Shown: positions 1-46,396, numbered from the stretch's first letter. The stretch is 64,000 bases of DNA from Doris montereyensis (GCA_037039925.1 JAXRKP010000421.1:57501-121500), one strand, 5' to 3'. The notes: generated by a model from the letters alone, not told the origin. Translations and numbers: made by a program.

Positions 1-1209
1 GAAGTTAAGATATGTAAAAACAGAACAATGCCTTGCTATTTTTCGAATGAGCTCAACGCAATGCGAAAAAAATATCAGTCAACGCAGAACAAAATCTAAG
101 CCTTCTTCCAGGCCTGTGCCAGTACATGCAACGGCCTTGCCAACTGCTGGAAATACCATTGTCACGTGACCGCAATGGACCGCAATGGACGATAATGGAT
201 CCATTGATAAAATGATAACTCCACCAAATGTCTCATTGTGAAATAGTAAAACAACTAGCTCAGAGTAAGCAATAAATGGAGTTAATCTAGAAAACTGCAA
301 AAGAAAGTTGGTCAGCATGGAAAATTGTGTCAAGTTGTCTGAATTCTCAACCACCGTTATCTTTATTATTGTTGTCTTTGTGTAGATATACTTTTCACAA
401 TATATTTGTGCCTTTTTATATAGGTCTACCGTACTTCTTTCCCCATTTTTTTCCTTTACTCTAATGTTTTCTCCTATTCTCTCCTCCTCTCAATTTCATA
501 CATCTCTCTCCTCTTTACTACCGGGTATTGTTTTTCTCTGTTCTTTTCATTGCCGTTTCCTTTTTCACTTACTCACAGTCTTTTCCCCCAGTCCACCTCA
601 TTCATCCTTCCATCTCTTTTACTTCTCTTGTCTCTTCTTACTTTCTCCTACTCTTTCCCTTCGTTATTTGCTCCTTTCCTCGGCATCGCATTGTGTGACG
701 GTTAGATGAGTGTGCGCAGCCCATATGCCTACTCTTTTTCTGACTACCTGTATCTCTTTCTTTGTCGCTGTCGAAGGGTGGAGCGCCCGAAAAATTCTCT
801 GTCCTGTCCCATTTTCTTTTTATTAGGCCTTTCATTACTGCATTATATCCCTCTTCACTAGTTATCGGCCTACTGCAGATTTATTCTTTATTATCCTTTT
901 CTGACGAAGCAGTAAACTCGAAACGTTACGTGCTCGTTGTTGTCGCTTCGAAATTTCCATGACTTATTTAGCGTATCGATACCAACTCAAAGCTCATGAA
1001 TCCTTGTACTGAACTTACGAACCGTGAACAAAGACGGCTCCGGAGGTTATCTGACATCTTCATCCCGTTAACTTGATTCTGCAGTTTGTAAACGCAAACT
1101 TAGGGCGTGTTGATTTGACATCACGCCTCAGCGAAATGCCGACATTGGCGCCAGAATTTTATAAAGAAAATTAAATATTTTTCTCAATTTCTGCACATTT
1201 TATGAAAAC
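1..1209. other. Region upstream of BAZ1B
   Basis: No coding evidence. Pyrimidine-rich around 430-680. The BAZ1B promoter and leader should lie here, but I see no TATA box or other decisive motif. Confidence 0.5.
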
Positions 1210-33552
<32,343 letters not shown>

Positions 33553-33867
33553 AAATTAGAGAAACATTTCAGCACTTCATATTGTATTATCATAACTATG
33601 TTTTTGTTGAGGTTGAGAAAGCCACTAAAAAAATCATAAAAGAAAGGTGAGGAGTAGAATCTCGTGCGTTCTTTGCAGAGGTCACTTGTTTTCATCCTCC
33701 ATACAAAAGTTTGCGCAACGCATCTCTCATTTGTTCTTCACACCGCACACACAGCTTACTTGTCGTACCTTTGGTGTATGTTTTGTTTCGTTTATTTTTT
33801 TGTTTCCAGTATATTCATGAACGTGTATAGACTGATCGTTTGTATATTTTTTAACTGAACACCTCAT

Positions 33868-34175
33868 GATGGACTGGGTAGTTTAGTGGCAAGATGTCAG
33901 CTTCCTGACTATTTGGTTGTGGGTTCAAGCCCTGACAGGTTGAAAAGTTTTCTTAATTTTTTAAATTTTGTTTTGGAGTAAAACCTGGTCCAAGTAGGTG
34001 GATGGACACCTAGTCCCATTGGAGACAGATGATAAAAAGGAGGTCCCGTGGGCAGATCACTACCCTTACACTTTGTGCTTGTTAAAGATCCCTCGGCTCT
34101 TAACAAGGCAGTCCGGGCAAAATTTTAAATCCCACAAAAGCCCCTGAGATCACATCAGTTGTGGATGTGGGTGAA
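33868..34175 (+). repeat. REP-C SINE copy with clear tRNA-like head
   Basis: GGACTGGGTAGTTTAGTGGC and GTGGGTTCAAGCCCTGAC resemble Pol III A and B boxes. Body and tail (CCCTGAGATCACATCAGTTG) are complete. Lies in the possible BAZ1B 3' UTR. Confidence 0.78.
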
Positions 34176-34713
34176 ATCAAAGAACATCTCTTACTTACTT
34201 AGGCCCGTAGCTCTGGGAGGAGCATATGCCATCAACAACACTCCATCATCGCACTCTGTTCTGAGCTGCCTGCTAAATTCCTGTCCAGTTGGTTCCCTGT
34301 ATCCTTATCTGCTCTTCAGTGTCTCGCCTCCAGGTGCTGCGAGGTCGGCCTCTCTTCCTTTTCCAAAGAACATCTCATGTCCTCGTTATTTGAGGCTAGT
34401 ATTTCGTATTACAGTGTGCGTTGATGAGAAACGGGCACTTGTGCATTTGATCTTACTTTCATCAAGCATTTGTCCCTGCTCATCATGAGCATGGTATATT
34501 GTATTAAATATCTATGTTGTCTTTTGTTGTTTGATTGATTGTTAACAAATACTTTTGTCCCCCTTCTCAATGTATTGACTATAGATTTAGTCACTGAAAT
34601 TTTTGTCTTTAATTTGTCTGAGTCACAATTTTACGTAATTTTTTACTCTTGTGATTCATATTTCTCTTCTGCTTTAACATGTCTGTAATAATCTGTATAG
34701 AAGCCATACAAAA

Positions 34714-34719
34714 ATAAAC
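34714..34719 (+). terminator. Candidate poly(A) signal for BAZ1B
   Basis: The best AATAAA hexamer I see downstream of the BAZ1B stop in the sense direction, about 1.16 kb after it. A long 3' UTR carrying a REP-C copy would be implied. No other support. Confidence 0.25.
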
Positions 34720-34754
34720 TTTAAAACAGATCTAAAAACAAGACACCCCGCCAA

Positions 34755-35165
34755 CATCCGCGTACACACACACACACACCAAAACAAAAGTAACCCCAAT
34801 TAAGTGAGTACACACACACACACAGACACCATGACAAAAACAAACCCAATTAAGTGAGTACACACACACACACAGACACCATGACAAAAACAAACCCAAT
34901 TAAGTGAGTACACACACACACAGACACCATGACAAAAACAAACCCAATTAAGTGAGTACACACACACACAGACACTATGACAAAAACAAACCCAATTAAG
35001 TGAGTACACACACACAGACACCAAGACAAAAACAAACCCAATTAAGTGAATACACACATACAGACACTTGAGACACCAAGACAAAAACAAACTCAATTGA
35101 GTACACACACACACACACACACGCAATCACCAAATCAAAAACAAACCCAATTAAGTGAATAAAAT
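34755..35165. repeat. Minisatellite, 44-50-bp units
   Basis: About seven units of CCAATTAAGTGAGTA + (CA)n + GACACCATGACAAAAACAAA. Unit length falls from 50 to about 44 as the CA run shortens. It gives a repetitive minus-strand frame that is not a gene. Confidence 0.92.
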
Positions 35166-35213
35166 GAGGGGGAAAATAACAAAATTGAATAGAACATGTC
35201 TCTGCATGAACTC

Positions 35214-35352
35214 AGGGTGGGTGGTCGGTGTGGGCTTTTGGTAGGTTCTACTTCTTTCCTGTCCCTCTCTCACTTACCTTACAACTTTCTGTTCCTCTTT
35301 ATACATCTTGAGATCATCGCATACGGTGAACAGGATACATTTCAATGAAACA
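35214..35352 (+). repeat. REP-A copy
   Basis: GGGTGGGTGGTCGGTG and GGTAGGTTCTACTTCTTTCC, with tail CTTGAGATCATCGCATACG and ATTTCAATGAAAC. Intergenic. Confidence 0.72.
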
Positions 35353-35461
35353 AAAGCATGAACTGATCGAATCTGTAAATGATGCCTCTTCCAATGTCTG
35401 TCATGATAGTAATTTGTTTTTGTATTAAATCTTATTCGCCTTTGGTGGTCTAATCTGTGGC

Positions 35462-35735
35462 TGTGGATCATTTAGTAGTCCAGAGGCAAGGTGTCGGCCT
35501 TTCAACCAAAAGGTCATGGGTTCTAGCCCTGGCTGTTGACACATTTTCTTTGGGTTTTGTTTTTTTTGGAGTTCGGGTAGGTGGATCGACACTTGGTCCC
35601 ATCAAAGGCGGATGATAAAAAGGTACCATGTGCAGATCACAACACTGCACAGTAAAGATCCCTTGGCTGTTAACATGGCAATATTTGAAATCCTACCAAA
35701 AGCCCTGTTGTGGATATGGGTAGAAACAACAAAGC
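35462..35735 (+). repeat. REP-C SINE copy
   Basis: TTTAGTAGTCCAGAGGCAAG, GTCATGGGTTCTAGCCC, GGATCGACACTTGGTCCCAT, then a shortened tail. Intergenic. Confidence 0.75.
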
Positions 35736-36711
35736 AGAGTTCTATCAATTCTCCCTTCTCTGTCTTTCCAGCTAAAAAAATACTGTTCATTTGGTCCCTA
35801 TGCTTCTTGCGGTTTAAAAAAAAAAAAGATCTGGACTTACCAATTACAGTCACAGCAGTATAGTATTATATTACACCCACAAAGGTTTATAGAATATTCT
35901 GAATGCCTGGTTTCCATGAGCAAAGGTTTGAGCATATAAACCACAACGTATGTGGTTGATGCAGCTAGAGAGTTGATTCAATGTCATAAGATTTGTGTAC
36001 AAAACAGGAACAGACACTTGGAATGAGAGGAAAATGAGTTATTTGTCATTGTGACCTTAAAATGTAGGTATTTGTGGTCAGTTTGTCCTTAAAATAATTC
36101 TACAATGTTGCTGGAAATCAATAGTTCAAACATACCTTTGTTGGATGATGGGGATTGTTTTTTTTTTGTTGGTTTTTTTAATTATAAATTTTAGCAGCCA
36201 ACCTTTGGGTCCCTCTAACAAAATAAATTCCAAAAGCTACATAGTATATTTAATCATATGTATATGTATATAGAATATGAATGTGTGTTCACTCGCAGGC
36301 TCAATATTTTACGAGAGAGAGAGAAATCGTTTCTGCTGATAACAATCATGTGATGTACATTTTGCAATTTGTTTTAAATGATAATTAGTTGTCAAAGATG
36401 TGATGTTGTAAGTTGTTTGTTTTTGGGTTTTTTCTCTCTGTATTTTTTTTCACTTGCTTAACTAGAAACTTGTACACTTTGCTAATGGTCTATAAAAATT
36501 TTAAAAACACATAAGAGGTATTCATGTGACCTTATGACAACATTATGTCTTTTGGGGTTGTTGGGTTTTGTTTTGTTGTTTTTTGTTACTTTCTTTGCCT
36601 CCCCCGGAACAAATGGAGGAAAAGAGAGAAAAAGATGTCCGGCCAAAGAGAAGCGGGTTTGGGGGGGAGGGGAGGGTCATCCTGCCTCGTGTATTGGTTC
36701 TCTTCAAAAGG

Positions 36712-36852
36712 AGTGGGTGGTTGCGAATGCTACTGGTAGGTCCTATTTCTATTTCTTTCATTCTTTCACTTACCTTTCAATTTTTATCTTGCTATTTTCC
36801 TCTTAATTCACCCCGAGATCACCACTTACAGTGGACGGGGAAATTACGATGA
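36712..36852 (+). repeat. REP-A copy
   Basis: GGTGGTTGCGAATGCTACTG, GGTAGGTCCTATTTCTATTT, then CACCCCGAGATCACCACTT. Intergenic. Confidence 0.72.
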
Positions 36853-38199
36853 AATCGAAAAGAGGAAGTGTATGAATTGGTTTCTGTTTGGTGTATAGTT
36901 CAAAGCCTGCATCCTTGTATATAATATACATGGTTTTTATGAATTTTTTTATTTAAGTCAAGTGTGTGGATGCAAGAGGCTCACTCATATCGATCAAGAT
37001 GTTTTAGTTTTGGTTGAGAGGATTGTTTGGAACAGGGATCATTCATTTGCATCTCTACTATCGTGGCATTTGATGAAATAAAATATAAAAATGAAGATAA
37101 AGCAAAAAAATATTTCAGGCAGCTCTTTGATAACGATGTTAACTTTTTATAATATCCATGTAAATTAGAATCCCCCTCAAATTAATTATACATCAATTTT
37201 GCTTTGATATAGATATTTTGGTTTCCCAATGCTAATCTTTTTTTTTTTTATTTATTAAGGGCTTGATACTGTTTGTTTTTTTAAATTGACATTGTCTAGT
37301 AAGAAAATCTGTGGACCAAAATAAATAATACTTCCCCATACTCAGTGTTCTACGTCTTCTTATATGATTTATATTGTGATTTATCATTTAGATTTGAAAA
37401 AGGTCATACTCATTCAAAGGAAGCTTTAATGTGTTGTAGGTGAACCCTAGTGTTGTGAACTGGTAATCACGATACTAGTTCAAGCTCTACGGCTGGCACA
37501 GGTGGGGTTTTTTCTCACAACGTTGTACTCTTACTACTCTTAGGAAAGGTACTTCATTCTACTTTCTTCACTTGATTCAGGTGTGTATGAGTACCCAGCT
37601 ATACGTAGAGAAAGATCTTGTCAGAGTGTCAGTACAAAAGGCCAATTTTTTAATAAATTGAATGCCATAAATAGAATGCACATTTATCATCACACAGAGT
37701 TTTGTTGCCCTATCACTCACTATACTATCGGCAAATTTTACATAGAGAATCGAGAAAAGCAACTGACTGACTTAGAATATTCAGTTTTTCCTATGACTAA
37801 AAATTAATTTTAAAACGAACAAAAAGTTTATGAATTCAAAACATTTTATAACATTAAAAATAGCCAAGCATCAAGGGTTTCGCTTTTTCAAAAAGGCCAG
37901 CACTTAGACTTAGAGTTAATTACTAATTTACTCTATATTGCTGTGTCAACTGTCAGAGCCAGCAAAAACCGGAACTACATAATACTACATGTGAATGTTG
38001 AAGAAAATTACAGAAGTTAGCTCGCAGAATGCAAGAAGAGAGGAACGTATTTGCTCTGCTTTATGACTACGAGTGCAAGTGAGTGTAACTGTAAAAGTAA
38101 AAGTAATGTGTGTAAAAGTTTTATCAGTTACTAAGAAGCAATGACCATCAAAATGGAAAAGAGATGTATTTTGGACTGACCAAAGCAATTATGTAAATC
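36853..38199. other. Gene-free intergenic stretch
   Basis: AT-rich, no family-like coding sequence, no strong repeat apart from poly-T runs. Confidence 0.6.
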
Positions 38200-38202
38200 T
38201 AA

Positions 38203-38863
38203 GGCTAGAACCACACCGGCGTCGGGCCCGACGGTCAGACCCGACCCGACGTTTTTTTTGCCGGCTGTGCCACCCATACCGCCAGCGGAACCCGACGGTC
38301 AGACAACACAGGCATTTGTAGAAAATGGCGTGTAGCAGGAGAAGAAAATTGTTGTTACTGTGGCTAAGAAGAAGGATACGAAGGCACAATAGCTCATCAA
38401 AACGATTTTGGGTCCATCCCATACAACAAAAGCGGAAATCTCTTGGTGAGTTTCACCACCTATATCCTCTGTTGTGATGAAGTGGGTCTTTCTTGTTGTA
38501 AATAGACGATCGACGCTGTATGCAAAGAATCAATGCTTCGTCATCCATTGTCAACAGACCAAGCTCTGAGAAATGCATCCTCCAGTCCACCGCTTGAGAT
38601 TGCAAAATGCTATTAATAGACATGTGGCGGGAAAAGGAAATAATTTGTATAGGAAAAACCTATGAAATTGTCTCCCATTTCGCCCGACGGACGGCGTGGA
38701 ATGAACACGTTCATTCCTAAAAAGTCGGCTCCGGACGTCAGGTTTCGGTGTGGGTGGATCGTCGTTTTTGTTACCTGACACTACTAATGAGCCGGGTTGC
38801 ATTTTTTCCACCGGAAATATGTCTGGTCTGACCGTCGGGCCCGACGCCGGTGTGGGTCTACCC
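38203..38863 (+). mobile_element. PIF/Harbinger-like deletion derivative
   Basis: About 40-bp GC-rich terminal inverted repeats share CCACACCGGCGTCGGGCCCG on both ends. TAA on each side (38200-38202, 38864-38866) is the TWA target duplication of PIF/Harbinger. A short coding remnant (38325-38477) reads RFWVHPIQQKRKSLGEFHH, resembling the N-terminal part of Harbinger transposases. Confidence 0.8.
38325..38477 (+). pseudogene. Harbinger transposase N-terminal remnant
   Basis: MACSRRRKLLLLWLRRRIRR, then KRFWVHPIQQKRKSLGEFHH and a stop. The F-W-V-x-P-x(4)-R-x(3)-G-E-[FY] pattern is seen in HARBI1-like transposases. It is too short to be active, and the catalytic DDE region is absent from the element. 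Confidence 0.6.
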
Positions 38864-38914
38864 TAAGACTGCCAACATAGTAATAGTAGCTTCACACTGA
38901 TTCAGTCTCCCTGG

Positions 38915-39048
38915 GCCCGTTGGCAGGGGCTCCTGGAAGGTTCTACTTCTTTCCTTTCACTCTTTTACTTATCCTTTCTTCTTGCTGTTTCTTCTTAATT
39001 CACCCTGAGATCACCGCAAATGGAGGACAGGGTAAATTCCAAATAAAC
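38915..39048 (+). repeat. REP-A copy
   Basis: Begins near GTTGGCAGGGGCTCCTGG, ends CACCCTGAGATCACCGCAAA with GTAAATTCCAAATAAAC. Lies 50 bp right of the Harbinger-like element. Confidence 0.7.
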
Positions 39049-40426
39049 AAAGAAATCCAGAGCCCTGATTTCCACTTGCGATTTAGGGAAAGCGGATCAT
39101 CTCAGTGGATAGAATTCAGCCAGTTTGTGCAAGCTTCAGACGGGTTGCCGAAAACAAGGGCAGATGGATGAAACATGTCAATAATGTCATCAGCTATCTG
39201 GAAAAAAATTGTTTTTCTCTCCTAACCAAACCTCAAGGTCAGCGTGTTGTATTTGTACATGTTTTTTTCAATTATTATTTGATATAGACAATTTTAACCA
39301 TTGCCATTGTACTTTTGGCATGTCTTAATTAGTTAAAAAAATATCACAATTTTTTTATTATCATACAGTTGCCAAGGGAGCTCCGCTGTCTTGGATTTTT
39401 ATTAAAAATACCTTCAACTTCAATTCAAATAGGCTTTTAAAAATTTTAAACAAACTAGGCTGTAACTAGTGTAACTAGCGTAATTTTGTTCACACGTTAT
39501 TTGTTTCAAAATTTCCAAGCAGCTGAACTTAAAGTAAGTGCTTGTTAATGTTACTAGATCCAGTGTTAGTAAGGTAAGTTTTCAAACGGATTAGTATGAA
39601 CAATGTAGTACATTATATCAATCATGCACATTTAAACTCAAATAGATACACATGATGAACGTCATTATATATAATAAGTCAAATCTATCAATACTATCAT
39701 TGACGAGACTGAATGCTCTTTTGTTTATTTTCCTTCACACTCACAAATCTTCTATGGCCCATTTATTAACAATCAAAATCAAAGTTTAAAAAGACACGAG
39801 AATTTGAAACAGGAGAAACCAATCTGATGAAATAATACATATTATATTAGCATCTACTAACATTAACAGGGTTGCCACAGACTGCAATATGATAAGAAAT
39901 TACCTTTTCAGGTTCTAAATATAGAAGAAAAAAACACTGGAAATAGCAGTTCAGGCTCTAGAATTTAGATAGCATACCAGAATTGTGATTAATTTGCAGA
40001 AAATAATCGGGACCTAATGGCTTTACAAGTCAAGACCCAGATCAGAAAGTGATTTTTTACTGTTAATACTTTAGCTTTACACTACTCTCCCATGTGATAT
40101 ACATCTAAATTCGTCCATATTGGTATTTCTTCTTTTACTTTGAATTGAAGTCAATAATATAATACGTAGAGTTGGCGTTTTTGTTTGCTGCTGTTAGAGT
40201 CACTATGTTTGGGACGAAACATTTAATCTTCTGAAAGGCTAGAAAAGGAATATCTTATCATCAATCTGCGGCAACACTGTTTCAAAAAACAGGCACAAAA
40301 AATAAACAAGCATTTTTTTTCGGACAAGGTCAGAGATAGATAGATAGAAGCATCAACATCCGTTATTCTCAGAAATTATATCAAAACATGAATGAACAAG
40401 GGCAAGCACCAGATAAACATTTTTAG

Positions 40427-40555
40427 TTAATCATTCATGTTCATTCACAGGCAGCCTAAGAGTAAGAGAGAAACAAACACAATTTGTATGAAATATTTTG
40501 TTAATCGTTCATATTCATTCACAGGTAGCCTAAAACTAAGAGAGAAACAAACATG
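40427..40555. repeat. Tandem duplication, about 73-bp unit, two copies
   Basis: TTAATCATTCATGTTCATTC ... AGAGAGAAACAAACA is repeated once as TTAATCGTTCATATTCATTC ... AGAGAGAAACAAACA. Confidence 0.8.
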
Positions 40556-40849
40556 CTTTGTTGAGGTATAATTTCAAACTGGCAAGACATAGTGGTTAAT
40601 GGAAGGAAAGGGGTAATGGCCAATTGAGCTTTTTATGAAATAAATTGAATTATATATGGGGGGAAAACATTTCTTGGCTTTAAAAAAATTACATTAAGAA
40701 GCATGCAAGCGTAAACTAGCACTATAAATCATATAAAACTTTAAACATAAGTAAATATAAGGCATTTTTTCTTCCCTAGCCTGAGGAAATGTCTAGTTAG
40801 GTGGACAGGTCGCCCAAATAGTAAAAAAAAAAAGTTAAGTAAAAAGCAA

Positions 40850-41110
40850 AATTCCTTCAAGGCCGTTACGGCCCATAGAGCTAGAGCGTATCCCAGTTTC
40901 AATAACGTGAAACGGAACAGGTCATAATAATCACACCCTGGACCGGACGCATGTCTGACACAAGAGTTTACTCCTAAGCTAGTGCTTGCACCTATTTACA
41001 TTTGGGTTGAGTTGAGTTGGGAAAATGTGTGTGTGTCTTCCTCAAGGGACACAATGTCAGGACTTCATGATCCCTAGTCCGGCAGCCTAACCACTTGGCC
41101 ACCAACACCA
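40850..41110 (-). repeat. REP-B SINE copy
   Basis: AATTCCTTCAAGGCCGTTAC through the complementary tRNA-like head CAGCCTAACCACTTGGCCAC. An internal stretch including the B box is deleted. Intergenic. Confidence 0.75.
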
Positions 41111-42133
41111 CTAAAAAACAATAGGGTAAGTACTATAAGGGCGGCATGTTCCATATCGATCATGACCAATTCCACCTGATTTTTAAAAAATCAAGTCTTT
41201 CTTTCCTTAGCTAAGCCTCTACATTTCTAGACTTGAAATCAATGGATTCTGGGCCAAGGCCCAATCAAGCAAATTATGATGGAGATACCAACGGAGTAGA
41301 ATAGAAGGACATTTCAAATGATTGCTTCAAAGTCAAAATGGTGAACACACACAATTTGCTCAATTCATCGCCCCTAACTAGGCCTAAGTTTTGACTAAGA
41401 CTAGACCTCAAGTTCAAAGTCCTTGCCTCCTCTAGTGACACTGACAGACGTACTTAATTAATCAATCTGCATGAAAATCACCCTGACAGCAACAAACATA
41501 TCCTTACATATTAAAATTGCACGAGATCAAATCCAATGTTGTTATTGTTATATAATATATCAAATGTAATCACACAAAACATATATGTATCATTTAATCA
41601 TAAATACAGTGCATGGGAGAGTAAGCTACATGTAGAATAAACATTCATATTGATAATGACTGTCAGAGTACAAGCGATGAAAGTCTTTTATACTGATACA
41701 CATGTAGGCCTAATGGTGTATCAGCTTTGATTAAATTCCAGTGCATCGGTCTCCACAAGAACAAAGCCTGGATATTGTACGAATGAAGAAAATAGGAATA
41801 TATCCTGATAGACACAAAAAATAATAATAGTTGAAAAATGAACGAGCACAATAAATAAGATAATCTTAAAAGAAATGTAAATAGCAGACAATTAATTCTT
41901 GTTTCTCTTTTTAATCTCTCACTTACTTTTGGCGTATACTTCCTAAAATTCATCATTCAGAGAGAAATTTACCAACCAAAACATTTGAAAATGTAAGGAT
42001 ACTTCAAAATATGCACAAGATTTCACCAACATTTCATTTCATGTATATATGGCAATCCATAGCTCATCAATATGGAACACAAATATTCAACTAAGCACCA
42101 CAAGTGTGCATAAATATAAAACATGTATATTAT

Positions 42134-42345
<212 letters not shown>

Positions 42346-45061
42346 ATATAAGTTTTATGAAACTTCTGATTCTTGGATGACACATTTTTTCATGAAGTGA
42401 TATTGTGTCTGAATAAATATGATGTTGATGATCTTAAGAAGAAGAAAAATCAGTTCCTTCAGTGCCTTATTTAGACACATTTAAAGAAAAGAGTGCAAAT
42501 AAAGCTTCAGCTCTAAATAATAATACTTTTGTGCAAACAGCTATGTAAAATAAAAGTAAAATCCAAAGCAAATGTTAATGTTAAGTAAAACAGCAGCTTT
42601 AGATATATATGCAACTGATGCCTTGCATTGTATCACAAAAAAATCAATCAATTAATTCCCATAAAAATAAAATCCTCAAAATCTTAAGATTTATCTACAA
42701 ACCTATATTTAATTAATGCAATCCTCCTACTGATTGCAATTCTAGCACCTTTAAAGTCAAGTATGTAATAACCGCATGTGCTTCATTAAACTTCATATAT
42801 TGCATGAACATTCATTTTCATCATAGTATATCATCAGAATATCAATGCTTGAATTTTTTAATTTGGCTATACAAGATGACTTAGCCAGTTTGTGTATAAT
42901 AAAACAAAGGGGCATGAATTGGACTGCATAGTTACTCATCATTATTGCTCTCACTTCTCAGTAAAGAACAAAGATAATTCAAACCGTTTTTCCTTGTTAA
43001 AATTGTTTTTGTTTTTAAAAACTCAAACTGTTTTTCCTATCTATTTATAACTAATATAACAATATTACTTGACATTCTTAACATTTACTTCACTAAGTAA
43101 ATAAAAATAAAATGAGCAGTATCTAGACTAGATTAAAATAAACATAACAAATTATACAATATATTCTTCAGGTAATACTTGCTTACTTTTAAAGTTGAAA
43201 TATTATACTGGATTTCTTGACACAAAATAAGTAAAAATAATCAAACGAAAAACTTAAGAAAATCATACAATCTGACAAAAGAGAGAGAACATTCATGAAG
43301 AATTGGATGGCGGCAGTATTTGATACTGATAATTGATCACATGGTGAAAATAACATTTTATATAATTTTCCAAAATGCAAATCTAAAAATTGAATCTGAA
43401 TTGAATTGAATACATTTTCTTATCGAAAGGGAAGTTTGTTTTTGTTACTGTGAGTATATAGGATTACATTTAGTACATATGGAATTGAAGTGAGTATATA
43501 GAAATTTGATCATAACATGACTTCTGCCATAATTTTTGCTGCTATAAAGCAGACTTTGAATAACGTAGCTTTCACTTTAACTTTCAACATGGCTACTCAT
43601 TATTATTGCTCTCAGTATAATAAAATAAAAAGAAGAGCACTGACAAGAGCATATGGTATCAAAACATAAAAGATACCATTTACAAAACCAAAATAGAAAA
43701 ATAAGTTAAGTAGCAAAATTACTCATAAAAACCATATAGATCTACATGGATGTAAAAAAAGCTCTTTTTTGCTCAATGTTAGGGTAATAGTACTTGTTTT
43801 TTCCTCTTTTTACATGATTGGATTAAATCTAGTGAAATGTTTTCTCGATACTGATTAAATGTTGAAGACACAAATGATGTAAGTTTGTCTTTTCACACTG
43901 ATATGTTGTACAAAAGTAAAATTTTGACATAGCTTGGTTAAAATCAATGAGTTCTACAGCAGGATGCATGCTCTGAGAGAAAAATTGGCTCCACTTCTGT
44001 CAAAAAACAAACAAACAACAACAATGCAGAGTGCAGTAATATTACTACGAGGTGTATTGGAGGACTGGTTTAGGTTAGCAAAACAAAGGTGGCCTTTAAC
44101 TTTAAATCTAAACTACTTTCCCTCTCTAGAGTCTAGAATGACTTTTAAAATTCAACCCCAATGTCAGATTTATTGATTTTTTTTGTTTTTCTTTTCAGAA
44201 ATGGTTATGCTTAGATATTATAGTTTTTTTCACTTTCACTTTCACCTGCAGGGTGTTATTGTATCTACTCATATTCTTGACGTTGAAATAAAAATTAATA
44301 AAGCTCATCTCAGTGCTCTTGGCACGACTAAAACTCAACAGATCAATTATTAAATAAAGTATGAAAAAAAACAGCAATTGATCAATGAGTCAAAAGTGAA
44401 CAGAGGCCAAGTTATGCAAATGTGTTAGTGTTAGGTATGTCTTACAAGGAATAAAGGGACTGAAATCTAGGGTAGCATTAACTAGCAGCAAGCCATAGGT
44501 AAAATATTATTATTAATATACATAGCTGCCAACCTTTTCAAATAAAAAAAATAAACAGACTCTGACAGTGCATGTAAACTAATTTTTACTTGCACAATGG
44601 CCTACTGTAATATTCCGAGAAAAAAAACCTTACCCCAAAACAATGACAATTTAACTTTAATTAACTGACTATAGAGGTAAATAACAAAAAATGGTTGGCC
44701 TTTCTGACAAAATAAAACAATATTTTTGTAAACTTTGAACGTCTTTTATCCAAATTTCTCTGGGTCTCTTTCATTAACTAAGGGTTTCTTTGAAGAAAAA
44801 ATTCAGTCAACCCTAAAAATTACACATACTTTTCAAGGTAAACACAGACTTGCGGACTGAAACTGCAACCCATAAAACATACTAAATACCTGTTTTACGT
44901 ACTGCTTGGTAGCTATGAAAAATATAATGTTAAGTTTCATGAGTGAGTGTTATGCAACTTCCATTCCCTTGATAATCAAATGGTTTATTCCTGTCAAGGC
45001 AGGGCATTTATTCTGTCCGTAATAGTAGAAATACATGGTGGTCTCAGGTATTAAGGGGATT

Positions 45062-45288
45062 CATTGAAACTTATCCCGTCCACCATTGCGGTGATCTCAA
45101 GGTAAAGAGGAAACAATAAGATGAAAGATAAGTGAAAGAAGGAAAGGAAAGAAGTAGAGGACGTATTAGCTGCTCCCCTCAACTGCCCACCTGCATATTA
45201 TGGGGACACAGCAAGATCTAAGATGAAATGTAAAGGAATGAAAGGAAAGAAGTAGGACCTACCAGCTGCATCTGCCTGCCACAGCAAA
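45062..45288 (-). repeat. Two adjacent REP-A copies (minus)
   Basis: 45062-45192 is a full inverted copy; 45203-45288 repeats the inverted middle and head (GTAGGACCTACCAGCTGC). A tandem or nested insertion. Confidence 0.68.
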
Positions 45289-46396
45289 GGGATAATGAAA
45301 TGATCTTATTACACCTCGTCATACACACTTACAAAAAGAAGCCGTATCGCATATCGTCGGTGAAACTGCCTAAACAAGCAAGTCCACAGGACGTAAGTTT
45401 TTAGAGGAGAAGCAAAAGAATGCAGTAATAGATCATCAAATATGGCTGAAAACACTTCTATTTTTGGATTACAATTTAATAATTATGTTGTTAGTCTTTA
45501 GAATGTTTTAAATGGAAAAAATAAGGTTCAAGGCGAGAAGAAAAATATAGAAATCTTCGTTTAGAATTTGTGCGTAACTGGAGTTTTTCTATTGGTTCAG
45601 GGCCTCCTATATTTTATAAAGACATGAAGGAAGCGTGCATGTGATCATTTTGAAGGACAAATATCACATTCCATACATCGTTGACTTGCGCGTTTAGACA
45701 ATTTCACCGACGATATGCTTACACACACATACACACAAATAAATAGCAAGAGATCTACAAGCATACAAAATTTTTTAAATTTAATTCATGGCCTGTCCAT
45801 AATATTTAATATAAATCTTTTACCATGCAAAAGAAAAATCCAATCACAGCATTGTCTTATGTCAGTCCATTTGGATTTTGTTTGTTTCTTAATTATTTCC
45901 CCCATTTAATAGGTTAAGTTTGAAAACCACAGTGGAAATTAAAAGCCCATGTATCAGAGCATGAGTGCAAAAACTGTACAAGTATAATAAAGAAAAAGAA
46001 AAAATGGGTTCTGCTTAGATAATTGTTCAAATTCAAAATCATAGTTTCTATAAAATTAAAATAATGCTTTAACGACACTCAGAAGATTTGAATTTTGTAT
46101 TTCAATTGGAAATATAACACATAATAATACAAGATTTTGCAAGGAGGGTTATTCACAATATACTATGATTGATAAAGTTTAAAACATCCACAATAAAATC
46201 TATCAGAAATAAATAAAACAAAAATGCAACACATAATAGTGTACAGAGGAAAACAGACTGACTGGAGAAATCCCACAGGTAAAAAAGTATCAACGTAAAT
46301 GAAAATAGATGGAACACAAGGGATTGTGTACTTAAATTAGTAAAATACAACAATAAAAAGGATAATATCAAAATATCAATATAATATAATAAATTA

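Noticed and set aside
34800..35126. 108-codon repetitive minus-strand frame
   Set aside because: A product of the CA-containing minisatellite, with no other sign of a gene.
34755..35165. CRISPR-like repeat array
   Set aside because: Units are direct tandem repeats with no unique spacers, in animal DNA.
43934..44176. 80-codon frame in the intergenic block
   Set aside because: No recognisable domain, no splice signals; consistent with chance.
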